Part shown: positions 16,342 to 23,924 of the stretch, piece after piece
How positions within the stretch are numbered: the stretch's first letter is position 1
Layout of the letters: each line of letters begins with the position of its first letter
Assembly: GCA_903885375.1 (NCBI GenBank)
Contig: CAISIK010000192.1
Location: 88,255-152,254, forward strand
Length of the DNA: 64,000 bases
Direction: 5' to 3'
Source of the DNA: an uncultured Pseudomonadota bacterium
Lineage (GTDB): Bacteria; Myxococcota_A; UBA796; SXON01
Notes under the pieces: model-generated
Database searches by the model: none
What the model was told of the DNA's origin: nothing
What the model saw: only the letters and a program-made list of their open reading frames with translations
Position numbers and translations under genes: made by a program

Positions 16342-16512
16342 CGACTGGGGGCTCGTGATCGAGGCGGCCTACGCTCGCACGCTGAAGGACGCCGGGCGAA
16401 CGCTCGAAGGCTAGCGGGTCGGGGCGGTGCGGGAATCCCGTCACCGGGGTGGGCGTGGGCAGGCCCGCACCGCGGCGCCGGCGGCAAGATTGCTCCCCCA
16501 CGGCGGGTTGCA
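16284..16512 (+). pseudogene. Degraded second copy of the ABC1-kinase 3' end (junction repeat A, copy 2)
   Basis: Relative to the intact gene, 16284-16305 matches 14996-15017, 16306-16335 matches 15056-15085 and 16336-16512 matches 15205-15381. Two internal deletions of 38 and 119 bases therefore separate the matching blocks. Most coding differences are synonymous (GAA/GAG, GAC/GAT, GCG/GCC, GCG/GCT, ACC/ACG, CTC/CTG; one Pro/Ala change). This pattern suggests descent from a once functional allele or paralogue rather than a fresh local copy. The 5' part is replaced by the IS91 remnant. The following CapA-like gene begins 21 bases later. Confidence 0.8.
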
Positions 16513-16533
16513 GGAGGGATAGGGGCGCCCGCC

Positions 16534-17910
16534 ATGCTTCCGCTACCCGGTCTGTTCCTCTCCGCTGCCCTCGCTGCCGCGCCCGCCGCGCCCACGCCCG
16601 CCGTCGAGGCGCCCGTGCCGCCCCCCAACCCCGACTACGAAGCCGGCGTGGCCGCCCTGAAGCAGAAGGACGCCACGGCCGCCGCGGTGGCGTTCTCCCG
16701 ATGCGCGCCCGCGGTGCAGGCGTGCGCCTGGGAGCTCGGCTGGGCGCGCTGGCTCACCCGCGACTGGCGCGGCGTGGTCGAGGCCTGGGCGCCGCTCCCG
16801 GAGGACTGGCCCGACCGCAAGGCGAGCCTCGCCATCGCGCACGGGCAGCTCACCGCGCGGCAGCTCGCCGAGGAGCTCAAGCGCACCGCGCCCGCCACCT
16901 TTGTGAGCACGGCGCCGCCGGGCGCGTCGGTGCGGCTGCGCGCCACGGGCGACCTCATGATCGGCACCGCCTTCCCGGCGGGCTACCTCCCGCCGGATGC
17001 CGGCGCCTCCACGTTCGCCGGCGTCACCGCCGCGCTCTCCGACGCGGACTTCACTTTCGGCAACCTCGAAGGCCCCCTCTGCGACGAGGAGGTGGAGAGC
17101 ACCAAGTGCAACCCGGAGGGCAAGGCCGGGAGCTGCTACGCCTTCCGCACACCCACGAGCTACGCGCCGCTCTACAAGGCGGCCGGCTTCGACGTGATGA
17201 GCACCGCGAACAACCACGCCGCCGACTTCGGCGACGTGTGCCGCGACCAGACGGCCGCCGCCCTCGATGCCCAGGGCATCCTGCACACCGGGCGCCCCGG
17301 CACCGTGGCCACCTTCACGCGCAACGGCTTGCGCATCGCGGTCATCGGGTTCCACACCAACCCCTCCTGCCACGACCTGAACGACACGGCCGGTGCCGTG
17401 GCCCTCGTGTCGGGGCTCGCCGCGCAGAACGACGTCGTGATCGTGAGCTTCCACGGCGGCGCCGAGGGCAGCAAGGCACAGCACGTGCTCGAAGGCCACG
17501 AGAGCTTCTACGGCGAGGACCGCGGCGACCTCCGCAGCTTCACGCGCGCCGTGATCGGCGCGGGGGCCGACCTCGTCCTCGGCCATGGTCCCCACGTGCT
17601 GCGGGGGATGGAGGTGGTCGACGGTCGGCTCGTGGTGTACTCGATGGGCAACTTCGCCACCTACGGCCGCTTCAACCTCACCGGTCCGCAAGCGGTGGGC
17701 ATGATCGTGGAGGTCACGCTTGCGGCTGATGGGCGGTTCGCCGGCGGGCGCATCCTCGGCACCGCCCAGGTGGGGGAGGGGATACCCACGCTCGACCCGG
17801 TGAACGAAGGCGCCGACCTCGTGCGGATGCTCTCCGCGCAGGACTTCCCCACCACGGGCGTCACCGTGGCGCAGGACGGCACGTTGGGCGCGCCCCGCCC
17901 GCCCGGCTAA
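16534..17910 (+). CDS. CapA-family (PGA_cap) metallophosphatase-like exported protein
   Basis: 458 residues from ATG 16534, seven bases after AGGGGCG and giving a clean signal peptide (LPGLFLSAALAAAPAAP). Residues about 30-120 form a helical, TPR-like N-terminal region. From about 130 the CapA domain shows its metal-site motifs in order: ATGDLMIG, FGNLEGPL, STANNHAADFG, VSFHGGAEG and GHGPHVLRG. The fold is that of calcineurin-like phosphoesterases; CapA/PgsA proteins take part in poly-gamma-glutamate or related capsule export, although many homologues lack a capsule operon, as here. It is probably a periplasmic metal-dependent phosphoesterase. It sits just after a duplicated junction sequence, so its original promoter may have been altered. 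Confidence 0.85.
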   Translation: MLPLPGLFLSAALAAAPAAPTPAVEAPVPPPNPDYEAGVAALKQKDATAAAVAFSRCAPAVQACAWELGWARWLTRDWRGVVEAWAPLPEDWPDRKASLAIAHGQLTARQLAEELKRTAPATFVSTAPPGASVRLRATGDLMIGTAFPAGYLPPDAGASTFAGVTAALSDADFTFGNLEGPLCDEEVESTKCNPEGKAGSCYAFRTPTSYAPLYKAAGFDVMSTANNHAADFGDVCRDQTAAALDAQGILHTGRPGTVATFTRNGLRIAVIGFHTNPSCHDLNDTAGAVALVSGLAAQNDVVIVSFHGGAEGSKAQHVLEGHESFYGEDRGDLRSFTRAVIGAGADLVLGHGPHVLRGMEVVDGRLVVYSMGNFATYGRFNLTGPQAVGMIVEVTLAADGRFAGGRILGTAQVGEGIPTLDPVNEGADLVRMLSAQDFPTTGVTVAQDGTLGAPRPPG

Positions 17911-17936
17911 GCCCGGGTGCAACACAGGGAGGCCCG

Positions 17937-18707
17937 ATGGGCAGCAGTTCCGGACGTCACGTTGTCATCACCGGCGCCGGTACCGGCATCGGCCGCGCCA
18001 TCGCGCTTCAGCTCGCCGGAGAGGGCGCACGCGTGAGCCTGCTCGGGCGGCGCGTGGGGCTCCTCGAGGAGACCGCCGCGGCCTGCCCGGCTGGCTCGGC
18101 GTTCGTGGCGGCCTGCGATGTGGCCGATGCCGCCGCGGTGGCGGGCGCGTTCGCGGCGGCCTCGGGCGCCCACGGTCCGATCCATGCGCTCGTGGCGGCG
18201 GCCGGGGTCGGCGGGGCCAACCAGCCGGGCGAGGGCGATCGTTTCGATCTGCTCGTCGACACCAACCTCCGCGGCTCCTACCACTGCCTCCGCGCGGCCC
18301 AACGCCACCTCGCGGCGGGCCCCGAGCCGCGGCAGCTCGTGGTGATCGCGAGCATCCTCGCCCGCTTCGGGGTGCCCGGGTACACCGGCTACTGCGCCTC
18401 GAAGGCGGCGCTCCTCGGGCTCACCCGCGCGCTCGCCCTCGAGGTGGCCGCGGAGGGCATCACCGTGAACGCGATCTGCCCCGGGTGGGTGGATACCGCG
18501 ATGGCCTGGGAGGGGATCGAGGGCATGGCGGCCGGCATGGGCATCTCCCGCGATGCGGCCTACCGCATGGCGATGGGCGCCGTTCCGCAGGGCCGGATGG
18601 GCAAGCCGGAGGAGGTCGCGGGGCTCGTGTCCTGGCTGCTGAGCCCGGCCGCGGCGAACATGACGGGGCAGGGCATCGACATCAACGGTGGCGCGTGGAT
18701 GGGGTAG
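17937..18707 (+). CDS. Short-chain dehydrogenase/reductase (SDR)
   Basis: 256 residues, start ATG 17937 with GGGAGG upstream. Classical SDR features are all present: the dinucleotide loop TGAGTGIGRA at 13-22, NAG replaced by AAAG in the fourth strand, catalytic Ser in VIASILARFG, and Tyr/Lys in YTGYCASKAALLG, then NAICPGWVDTAMA. Length is typical. The ending GQGIDINGGAWMG is like 3-oxoacyl-ACP or 3-hydroxybutyrate dehydrogenases. It probably reduces or oxidises a small hydroxy/keto compound with NAD(P). It is followed 16 bases later by an esterase gene, so the two may be an operon for breakdown of an ester or polyhydroxyalkanoate-like compound; that is inference. Confidence 0.88.
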   Translation: MGSSSGRHVVITGAGTGIGRAIALQLAGEGARVSLLGRRVGLLEETAAACPAGSAFVAACDVADAAAVAGAFAAASGAHGPIHALVAAAGVGGANQPGEGDRFDLLVDTNLRGSYHCLRAAQRHLAAGPEPRQLVVIASILARFGVPGYTGYCASKAALLGLTRALALEVAAEGITVNAICPGWVDTAMAWEGIEGMAAGMGISRDAAYRMAMGAVPQGRMGKPEEVAGLVSWLLSPAAANMTGQGIDINGGAWMG

Positions 18708-18723
18708 CCGCCGGGGTGCCGGC

Positions 18724-19755
18724 GTGAACGCGCTGCACCGCCTGCGAGTCCACGCGCTGGTGCAACTCCTCCAGTCGCCCGAGCCAGTGCTCCGGCGGCT
18801 GGCGAGGGTGCCGGCGGAGATCGACGGCCAGCGCCTCGACGTGCACACCCGCGCCTTCCTCACGCTCCTGCGGCTCGACGGTGTGGCCCACCACGCCTTG
18901 CCCGTGGCCGCCCAGCGCGCCGAGATCGAGTTCGTGGAGCGGGCCTTCGCCAGTGATCCGCGCCCGCTCCGCTCGGAGTGGCTGGAGATGCGGCTGCCGG
19001 GGCGCACGTTGCGGGCGCTGCGGTGGCGTGCCCCGGGGGCCGGTCCCCGGCCGGCGCTGCTCTACCTGCACGGCGGCGGTTTTGTGACGGGCTCGCCGGA
19101 GAGCTACGCGCCGCCCGCCTCGCGGCTCGCCGAGGGCCTCGACTGCGACGTGATCGTCCCCGACTACCGCCTCGCGCCCGAGCACCCCTTCCCGGCGGCG
19201 GTGGAGGATGCGCTCGATGCCTTCCGGTGGCTGCGCGCCCACGCGGTGGAGCTTGGCCTCGACCCCGACTGCCTCGCCATCGGTGGCGACTCCGCCGGCG
19301 GCAACCTGAGCGCGGTGGCTTGCAACACGCTGCCGGCGGGGGAGCGCCCCGCCTGGCAGCTCCTCCTGTTCCCGGGGGTTGAGCCGGAGATCGACACGGC
19401 CTCGCGTCGCAGGTTCGCCGAGGGCTACTACCTCACGATGCCGCTCGTGGAGTTCTACTTCACGACCTACCTCCCGCGCCCCGAGGATCGTCGTGATCCC
19501 CGCGCGGCACCGCTGCTCGCGCCCGCGCTCGCGCCCGTCCCCGCGCTCGTCGTCATCGCCGGCCTCGATCCCCTCGCGGATGAGGGCCGCCTCTACGCCT
19601 CCCGGCTCGAGGCAGCCGGCGCCCGCGTGGAGCGCCTCGAGGTGGAGGGGATGGTGCACGGTTTCGTCAGTCTCGATCGCATACTGCCCGCCGCTGAGGC
19701 GGCTATTTCGGAGACAATTTCGCGGATTCGCTCCGCCGGGTGGGTTAGCCGCTGA
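18724..19755 (+). CDS. HSL-type alpha/beta-hydrolase (esterase/lipase)
   Basis: 343 residues from GTG 18724, the first start clear of the upstream gene. The hormone-sensitive-lipase family is marked by the oxyanion motif YLHGGGFVTGS, the nucleophile elbow GGDSAGGNLSA, PDYRLAPEHPFPA, the acid in IAGLDPLADEG and the catalytic His in VEGMVHGF. The N-terminal 90 residues are a helical cap. These enzymes hydrolyse short- to medium-chain esters in the cytoplasm; no signal peptide is seen. It follows the SDR dehydrogenase closely in the same direction, consistent with ester hydrolysis followed by alcohol oxidation. Confidence 0.88.
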   Translation: MNALHRLRVHALVQLLQSPEPVLRRLARVPAEIDGQRLDVHTRAFLTLLRLDGVAHHALPVAAQRAEIEFVERAFASDPRPLRSEWLEMRLPGRTLRALRWRAPGAGPRPALLYLHGGGFVTGSPESYAPPASRLAEGLDCDVIVPDYRLAPEHPFPAAVEDALDAFRWLRAHAVELGLDPDCLAIGGDSAGGNLSAVACNTLPAGERPAWQLLLFPGVEPEIDTASRRRFAEGYYLTMPLVEFYFTTYLPRPEDRRDPRAAPLLAPALAPVPALVVIAGLDPLADEGRLYASRLEAAGARVERLEVEGMVHGFVSLDRILPAAEAAISETISRIRSAGWVSR

Positions 19756-19812
19756 AACCTCGCCGTGCCCCCCGGCATCGGTGGGGGGAACCCCTTATCC
19801 CTGGAGTGCCCC

Positions 19813-20244
19813 GTGAAGTCTTCCTCCCTCCTCTTCGCCGCCATGACCGGCGTCCTCGCCGGCGCCTGCGCCTCTGAAGCCCCCAAGGCCCCCGAGGCCC
19901 CCGCCGCCCCCCCGCCGGCCGCCGCGCCCGCGCCCGAGGCGGCCCCCGCCCCCGCGGCCGATGCCACCATGACGGCCACCGCCGATGCCGGCGCCGCGGG
20001 CGAGAAGCACGCATGCAAGGGCATGAACAGCTGCAAGGGCAAGGGCGGCTGCAAGACCGACAAGAACGAGTGCGCCACCCACAACGAGTGCAAGGGCCAG
20101 GGTGGCTGCGCCACCGCCAAGCACGACTGCGCGGGCAAGAACGAGTGCAAGGGCCAGGGCGGCTGCAAGACGGCGAAGAACGATTGCGCCGGCAAGAACG
20201 AGTGCAAGGGCCAGGGCGGCTGCAAGTCCCCGAAGGTGATGTAG
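19813..20244 (+). CDS. BufA2-like bufferin precursor (12-Cys secreted RiPP metallophore)
   Basis: 143 residues from GTG 19813, with GGAG about 6 bases upstream. The Sec-type leader VKSSSLLFAAMTGVLAGAC is followed by an Ala/Pro/Glu linker and then four tandem 19-residue units. Each unit carries three Cys spaced 6-6-7 (Cys 68, 74, 80; 87, 93, 99; 106, 112, 118; 125, 131, 137) with the motif NECKGQGGC. This matches the Buf_6/12Cys class of bufferins, whose cysteines are oxidised by the neighbouring MNIO enzyme to metal-binding heterocycles that sequester copper. A Cys at the cleavage region could make it a lipoprotein, but the lipobox is poor. The MNIO gene starts 10 bases later. Confidence 0.85.
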   Translation: MKSSSLLFAAMTGVLAGACASEAPKAPEAPAAPPPAAAPAPEAAPAPAADATMTATADAGAAGEKHACKGMNSCKGKGGCKTDKNECATHNECKGQGGCATAKHDCAGKNECKGQGGCKTAKNDCAGKNECKGQGGCKSPKVM

Positions 20245-20254
20245 TCTCCCCTCC

Positions 20255-21094
20255 GTGAGCTCCGCCGCGCAGCCTCGCCTTGGTTTCCCCGATCTGGGCA
20301 TCGGGGTGGGGCTGCGTACGGCTCACTACCGTGAAATCCTCGACCACTGGCCCGAGATGGCCTGGTTCGAGGTGCTCACGGACAACTACCTGCAGACGCA
20401 GGGCCGGCCGCTGATGGTGCTCGATGCCATCGCGGCCCGGTACCCGGTGGCCCTGCATGGCGTGGGGCTCTCCATCGGGAGCACCGATCCGCTCGATGTG
20501 GCCTATGTGCGCGAGGTGGCGGCGCTCCAGGCGCGGGTGGGCGCCCGGTGGGTGAGTGATCACCTCTGCTGGACCGGCGTGCTCGGCCGCAACAGCCACG
20601 ATCTGCTCCCCATGCCGCTCACCGACGCCGCGCTCGACCACGTCGTGGGCCGGGTGCGCGCCGTACAGGACATCCTCGGCCAGCCGCTCGTGCTCGAGAA
20701 CCCCTCCACCTACGTGGGCTTCCGGGCCGACACCTGGCACGAGGCCGACTTCCTCGCCGAGCTCTCGGTGCGGAGCGGGTGCGGGCTCCTCCTCGATGTG
20801 AACAACGTCTACGTGTCCAGCCGCAACCACGGCTGGAACCCGTCGGACTACCTCGACCGGCTCCCGCTGGACCGTGTGGTGCAGGTGCACGTCGCCGGCC
20901 ACACCGACATGGGCACCCACTGTGTGGACACCCACATCGGCCCGGTCGTGGAGCCGGTGTGGGCGGTGCTCCGCGAGGCCTGGCGCCTCGGCGTGCGGGC
21001 GAGCATCCTGCTCGAATGGGATGCCGAGATTCCTTCGTTCGCGGAGGTGGCTGCCGAGGCGGCCCGCTCCGCGACCGCGCTGGGGCCCCGATGA
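20255..21094 (+). CDS. bufB: MNIO (DUF692) multinuclear iron oxidase, bufferin-modifying enzyme
   Basis: 279 residues from GTG 20255. The TIM-barrel DUF692 family is evident from FEVLTDNYLQ, ALHGVGLSIG (His 68), VSDHLCW (Asp 102/His 103), VLENPSTYV (Glu 148), LLLDVNNVYVSSRNHG (Asp 181, Asn 183-184), VQVHVAGH (His 212), VDTHIG (Asp 225) and ILLEWD (Glu 254). These residues hold two or three iron ions. MNIO enzymes convert peptide cysteines into oxazolone/thioamide or thiooxazole groups in bufferins and methanobactin-like RiPPs. The substrate is almost certainly the 12-Cys protein just upstream. The next gene overlaps by ATGA, giving the standard bufA-bufB-bufC order. Confidence 0.92.
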   Translation: MSSAAQPRLGFPDLGIGVGLRTAHYREILDHWPEMAWFEVLTDNYLQTQGRPLMVLDAIAARYPVALHGVGLSIGSTDPLDVAYVREVAALQARVGARWVSDHLCWTGVLGRNSHDLLPMPLTDAALDHVVGRVRAVQDILGQPLVLENPSTYVGFRADTWHEADFLAELSVRSGCGLLLDVNNVYVSSRNHGWNPSDYLDRLPLDRVVQVHVAGHTDMGTHCVDTHIGPVVEPVWAVLREAWRLGVRASILLEWDAEIPSFAEVAAEAARSATALGPR

Positions 21095-22026
21095 AGGGCG
21101 GAGCGGGGCCGGTGGCGGAGGAAGGGGGGGCCGTGGAGCTCCTGGCGACCGAGCGGGTGAGCGCCACGCAGGCGCGCGCGCTCCCGTTCCGCCCGCCGCG
21201 CCTGCCGCGCAAGGTCGCCCCAGCCGAGCTCTCCCTCGCCGACACGCAGGCCTGGTTCTTCGAAGCGGTGAGCGCGCCCGGCACCCTCACGGGCGGCCTC
21301 CGCGCGCTCCGCAAGGCGAGCGGCCTGCCCGCCGAGGCCGTGCTCACCGCCGGTCCGGCGCTCGGGGCGAAGGACCGCCTCGCGGTGTACCACTTCGCCT
21401 ACCGCGCGCGCCTCGTCGATGCGCTCGCCGATGACTTCCCCGCGGTGCGGTATGCGATGGGCGCCGCGGCGTTCCAGCGGCTCGCCGACCGCGTCATCAC
21501 CGCGCACCCCTCGCGGCACCCGAACCTCAACCGGTACGGCGTGGTGCTCGTGGAGGCGTTGGCGAACGCCCCGCGGCTGCCGAACCGCGGCTTCCTGCTC
21601 GACCTCGCGCGGCTGGAGTGGGCCCTGGTGGAAACCATCCACGCACCCGCGCCCCCCCGGCTCGACCCCGCGGTGCTCGGCGCCATTGCGCCCGAAGCCT
21701 GGGGCTCGGTGCGGTTCCGGCCGAACCCCGCGCTCCAGGTGCTCGATTCGGCCTGGCCCGTGAACCGCTTCTTCTCGGCCTGGCGGCGCGGCGAGGAGCC
21801 GGCGCTACCGGCCCGGGAGCGGAGCGCCACCGTGGTGTACCGCGTGGAATTCACGCTCTGGCGGATGGACCTGAGCCCGCTCACGCGGGGCCTGCTCGGC
21901 GCGCTGCTGGCCGGCGTGCCGCTGGGCGAAGCGCTCGCGCCCATCGAGGGCAGGGCGGGCGCGGAGCGGGTGATGGAGTGGTTCAGCGCCTGGGTGCGCG
22001 GCGGCTTCTTTGCCGGCCTGGCCTGA
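21091..22026 (+). CDS. bufC: DUF2063 (BufC-type) MNIO partner protein
   Basis: 311 residues from ATG 21091, which overlaps the bufB stop (ATGA). The N-terminal domain has the DUF2063 pattern LADTQAWFFEAVSAPG, then YHFAYRARLVDALADDFPAV, RYAMG and YGVVLVEAL; it binds the leader of the precursor and is needed with the MNIO enzyme for modification. The first 45 residues are basic/Pro-rich with no counterpart I recognise. The gene is followed three bases later by a convergent lipoprotein gene, so the operon probably ends here. No separate regulator or transporter gene is next to it; induction by copper is inferred from related systems, not seen in this sequence. Confidence 0.88.
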   Translation: MKGGAGPVAEEGGAVELLATERVSATQARALPFRPPRLPRKVAPAELSLADTQAWFFEAVSAPGTLTGGLRALRKASGLPAEAVLTAGPALGAKDRLAVYHFAYRARLVDALADDFPAVRYAMGAAAFQRLADRVITAHPSRHPNLNRYGVVLVEALANAPRLPNRGFLLDLARLEWALVETIHAPAPPRLDPAVLGAIAPEAWGSVRFRPNPALQVLDSAWPVNRFFSAWRRGEEPALPARERSATVVYRVEFTLWRMDLSPLTRGLLGALLAGVPLGEALAPIEGRAGAERVMEWFSAWVRGGFFAGLA

Positions 22027-22029
22027 GCC

Positions 22030-23304
22030 TCAGTACTCGCACACGAAGGGGTAGGTGGAGGCGCAGGACACATCCACCCAGGAGCCGCGGCGGCCCCCGT
22101 TGTTGGTGATGGCGCAGTCCGCCGAGGCGGAGGAGCTCGGGTATCCAGAGGCCCAGCTGTCGTACCCCACGGCGTAGCCGTCGGTCCAGACCCAGTCGCC
22201 CTCCACGTCGAGGTCGCTCGCGCCGATCCAGGTGCTCCGCACGGCGAGCGCGGCCACGTCGTCGTTCTCCGACGAGCTCGAGATGGTCACGAGGTAGCCG
22301 CCGAAGGCCTCGCAGGCGCCCTGGGCGGTTTCCCAGTCGGCGCTGGTGGTGCACAGGTCGTAGTCGCCGGTGCGGGTGCAGGTGTAGCACTCGCGCATCT
22401 CATCCACGTAGCCATCGCAGTCGTTGTCTACGCCATCGCAGGACTCGGTGCCGCCGGGGAGGGCGGCCGCGCTCTCGTCGTTGCAATCGCCCGTGCAGAG
22501 GGAGTAGCCATCGCCATCGCGATCGCCCGCTTCGTCGTTGGCGGCGTCGCAGTCGTTGTCCACGCCGTCACAGACCTCCTCGGCGTCGGGGTACACGGTG
22601 GCGTTGTGGTCGTCGCAGTCGCCCTCGCAGGTGGGCACACCGTCGGCGTCGATGTCGTTGTCCTCGTCCACCCGGCCATCACAGTCGTTGTCCACGCCAT
22701 CGCAGGGGTCGCGCACGCCGGGGGTGATCTCCGGGTCGTCGTCCTCGCAGTCGCCTTGGCAGGAGGAGAAGCCGTCGCCATCGAAGTCCCAGAGCTCGTC
22801 GATGTCGCCGTCGCAGTCGTTGTCCATGCCGTCGCAGGCTTCGGCGGCGCTGGAGTTCACGAACGAATCGCTGTCGTCGCAGTCGAGGCACACGTCCTCG
22901 CCATCACCGTCGTAGTCGCCGTTGTCGATGGTGCCGTCGCAGTTCTCGTCGATGTAGTCGCAGGTTTCGCGCGCGCCGGGGAAGACGTTCGGGTTCTGGT
23001 CGTTGCAGTCCCAGTTTCCGCTCAGGTGGTAGCAGGCGGCGGCATCGTTGTAGCCATCATCGTCGGCGTCGTAGTTGTCCTCATCCACATCGCCGTCGCA
23101 GTCGTTGTCCACCCCATCGCACTCCTCGGGTGCGCCGGGATGGAAGTCGCTGTCGTAGGGCTCGCAATCGCTGGCATCGACCGTGCCGTCGTGGTCGGCG
23201 TCGTTTAGGAGAGGATCGATCTCGGGGCTTCCCTCGACCTTCCGCTCGGTGGTGGTCGATACCTGGGTATCGATACAGGCAAGCAACAGGAGTGCAACGA
23301 ACAT
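22030..23304 (-). CDS. Lipoprotein with six MopE-like repeats and a C-type lectin domain
   Basis: 424 residues from ATG 23304, giving the lipobox LLLLAC. Residues about 30-300 carry six or seven MopE-like metal-binding units with the core CDGVDNDCDGDVDED and GDCDD, each with two Cys and many Asp. The last 130 residues are a C-type-lectin-like fold: YTCTRTGDYDLCTTSADWETA, WIGASDLDVEGDWVWTDG, and the paired Cys of CAITNNGG and YPFVCEY. Ca-dependent lectin domains bind sugars, so this is a candidate surface adhesin. It is transcribed away from the GATase gene; the two starts lie within about 60 bases, and reading frames may even overlap. Confidence 0.85.
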   Translation of the reverse strand: MFVALLLLACIDTQVSTTTERKVEGSPEIDPLLNDADHDGTVDASDCEPYDSDFHPGAPEECDGVDNDCDGDVDEDNYDADDDGYNDAAACYHLSGNWDCNDQNPNVFPGARETCDYIDENCDGTIDNGDYDGDGEDVCLDCDDSDSFVNSSAAEACDGMDNDCDGDIDELWDFDGDGFSSCQGDCEDDDPEITPGVRDPCDGVDNDCDGRVDEDNDIDADGVPTCEGDCDDHNATVYPDAEEVCDGVDNDCDAANDEAGDRDGDGYSLCTGDCNDESAAALPGGTESCDGVDNDCDGYVDEMRECYTCTRTGDYDLCTTSADWETAQGACEAFGGYLVTISSSSENDDVAALAVRSTWIGASDLDVEGDWVWTDGYAVGYDSWASGYPSSSASADCAITNNGGRRGSWVDVSCASTYPFVCEY

Positions 23305-23359
23305 CGCGAGCAGTGTAGCCCAAACCCACCGCGTCCACCTGCTCGATCTCAACGACGGG

Positions 23360-23914
23360 GTGACGAATCTGGGCGTCGCGGCGCTGCAGTTGCTCGTTTC
23401 GCGGGAGGGGTTCGCGCCCACTACCTGGGATGTGCGCCAGGCCCACCAGCTCCCCCCCGACGACGCCACGCCGTGGGTCCTCACCGGCGGTCCGGGGTCG
23501 CCGCTCAGCGAAGGGCCCTGGCGTGCCCCCCTGCTCGCCGCGCTCGCAGCCCGGATCCGGGGCGCGCGCCCCACGCTCGGCATCTGCTATGGCTTCGAAC
23601 TGATGGCGTTGGTGGCGGGTGGTGAGCTGCGCCTCCTCCGGGCCCCCCGGCAGGGCACCTACCCGCTGGCGCTCCTCGGCCCGGACCCCTGGCTCGCCGA
23701 CCTGCACGCCGCGTGCGCCTACGAGAGCCGCTCGTGGGGGGCCTTCGGGGGCGAGGGCGAGGTGCTCGCCACGGGCCCCGAGGGCGATGTGGCGGCCATG
23801 CGATTCGGGCCCGGCGTGTGCGGGGTCATCTTCCACCCGGAAGCCGACATCGGCCCGGACACGCGGCGGGTGTACGCGAGCGTGCTGCCGCGCTACCTCG
23901 CGAACCTCCGCTGA
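23360..23914 (+). CDS. Class I glutamine amidotransferase-like protein
   Basis: At least 184 residues. The triad region is visible: the nucleophile elbow GICYGFELMA, the oxyanion WVLTGGPGSPLSEG and the C-terminal FHPEADIGPDT with His-Pro-Glu. Such domains hydrolyse glutamine to deliver ammonia, or are stand-alone GMP-synthase-like or gamma-Glu hydrolases. The start is uncertain. The conserved first strand (RVHLLDLNDGVTNLG) begins near 23330, yet there is no ATG, GTG or TTG in frame between 23255 and 23359. I give GTG 23360, but translation may begin at GTG 23249/23252, overlapping the divergent lipoprotein, or at a rare codon. The next gene starts 11 bases later. Confidence 0.72.
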   Translation: MTNLGVAALQLLVSREGFAPTTWDVRQAHQLPPDDATPWVLTGGPGSPLSEGPWRAPLLAALAARIRGARPTLGICYGFELMALVAGGELRLLRAPRQGTYPLALLGPDPWLADLHAACAYESRSWGAFGGEGEVLATGPEGDVAAMRFGPGVCGVIFHPEADIGPDTRRVYASVLPRYLANLR

Positions 23915-23924
23915 CCGGGCCCCC

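Noticed and set aside
15205-16512. Junction repeats as transposon target-site duplications
   Set aside because: At 177 bases with internal deletions and allele-like differences they are far longer than any target-site duplication, and IS91 elements make none.
22380-23130. CRISPR-like periodic DNA in the MopE-repeat lipoprotein
   Set aside because: The periodicity comes from coding repeats (CDGVDNDCDG units) with diverged spacing; there are no identical repeats with unique spacers.
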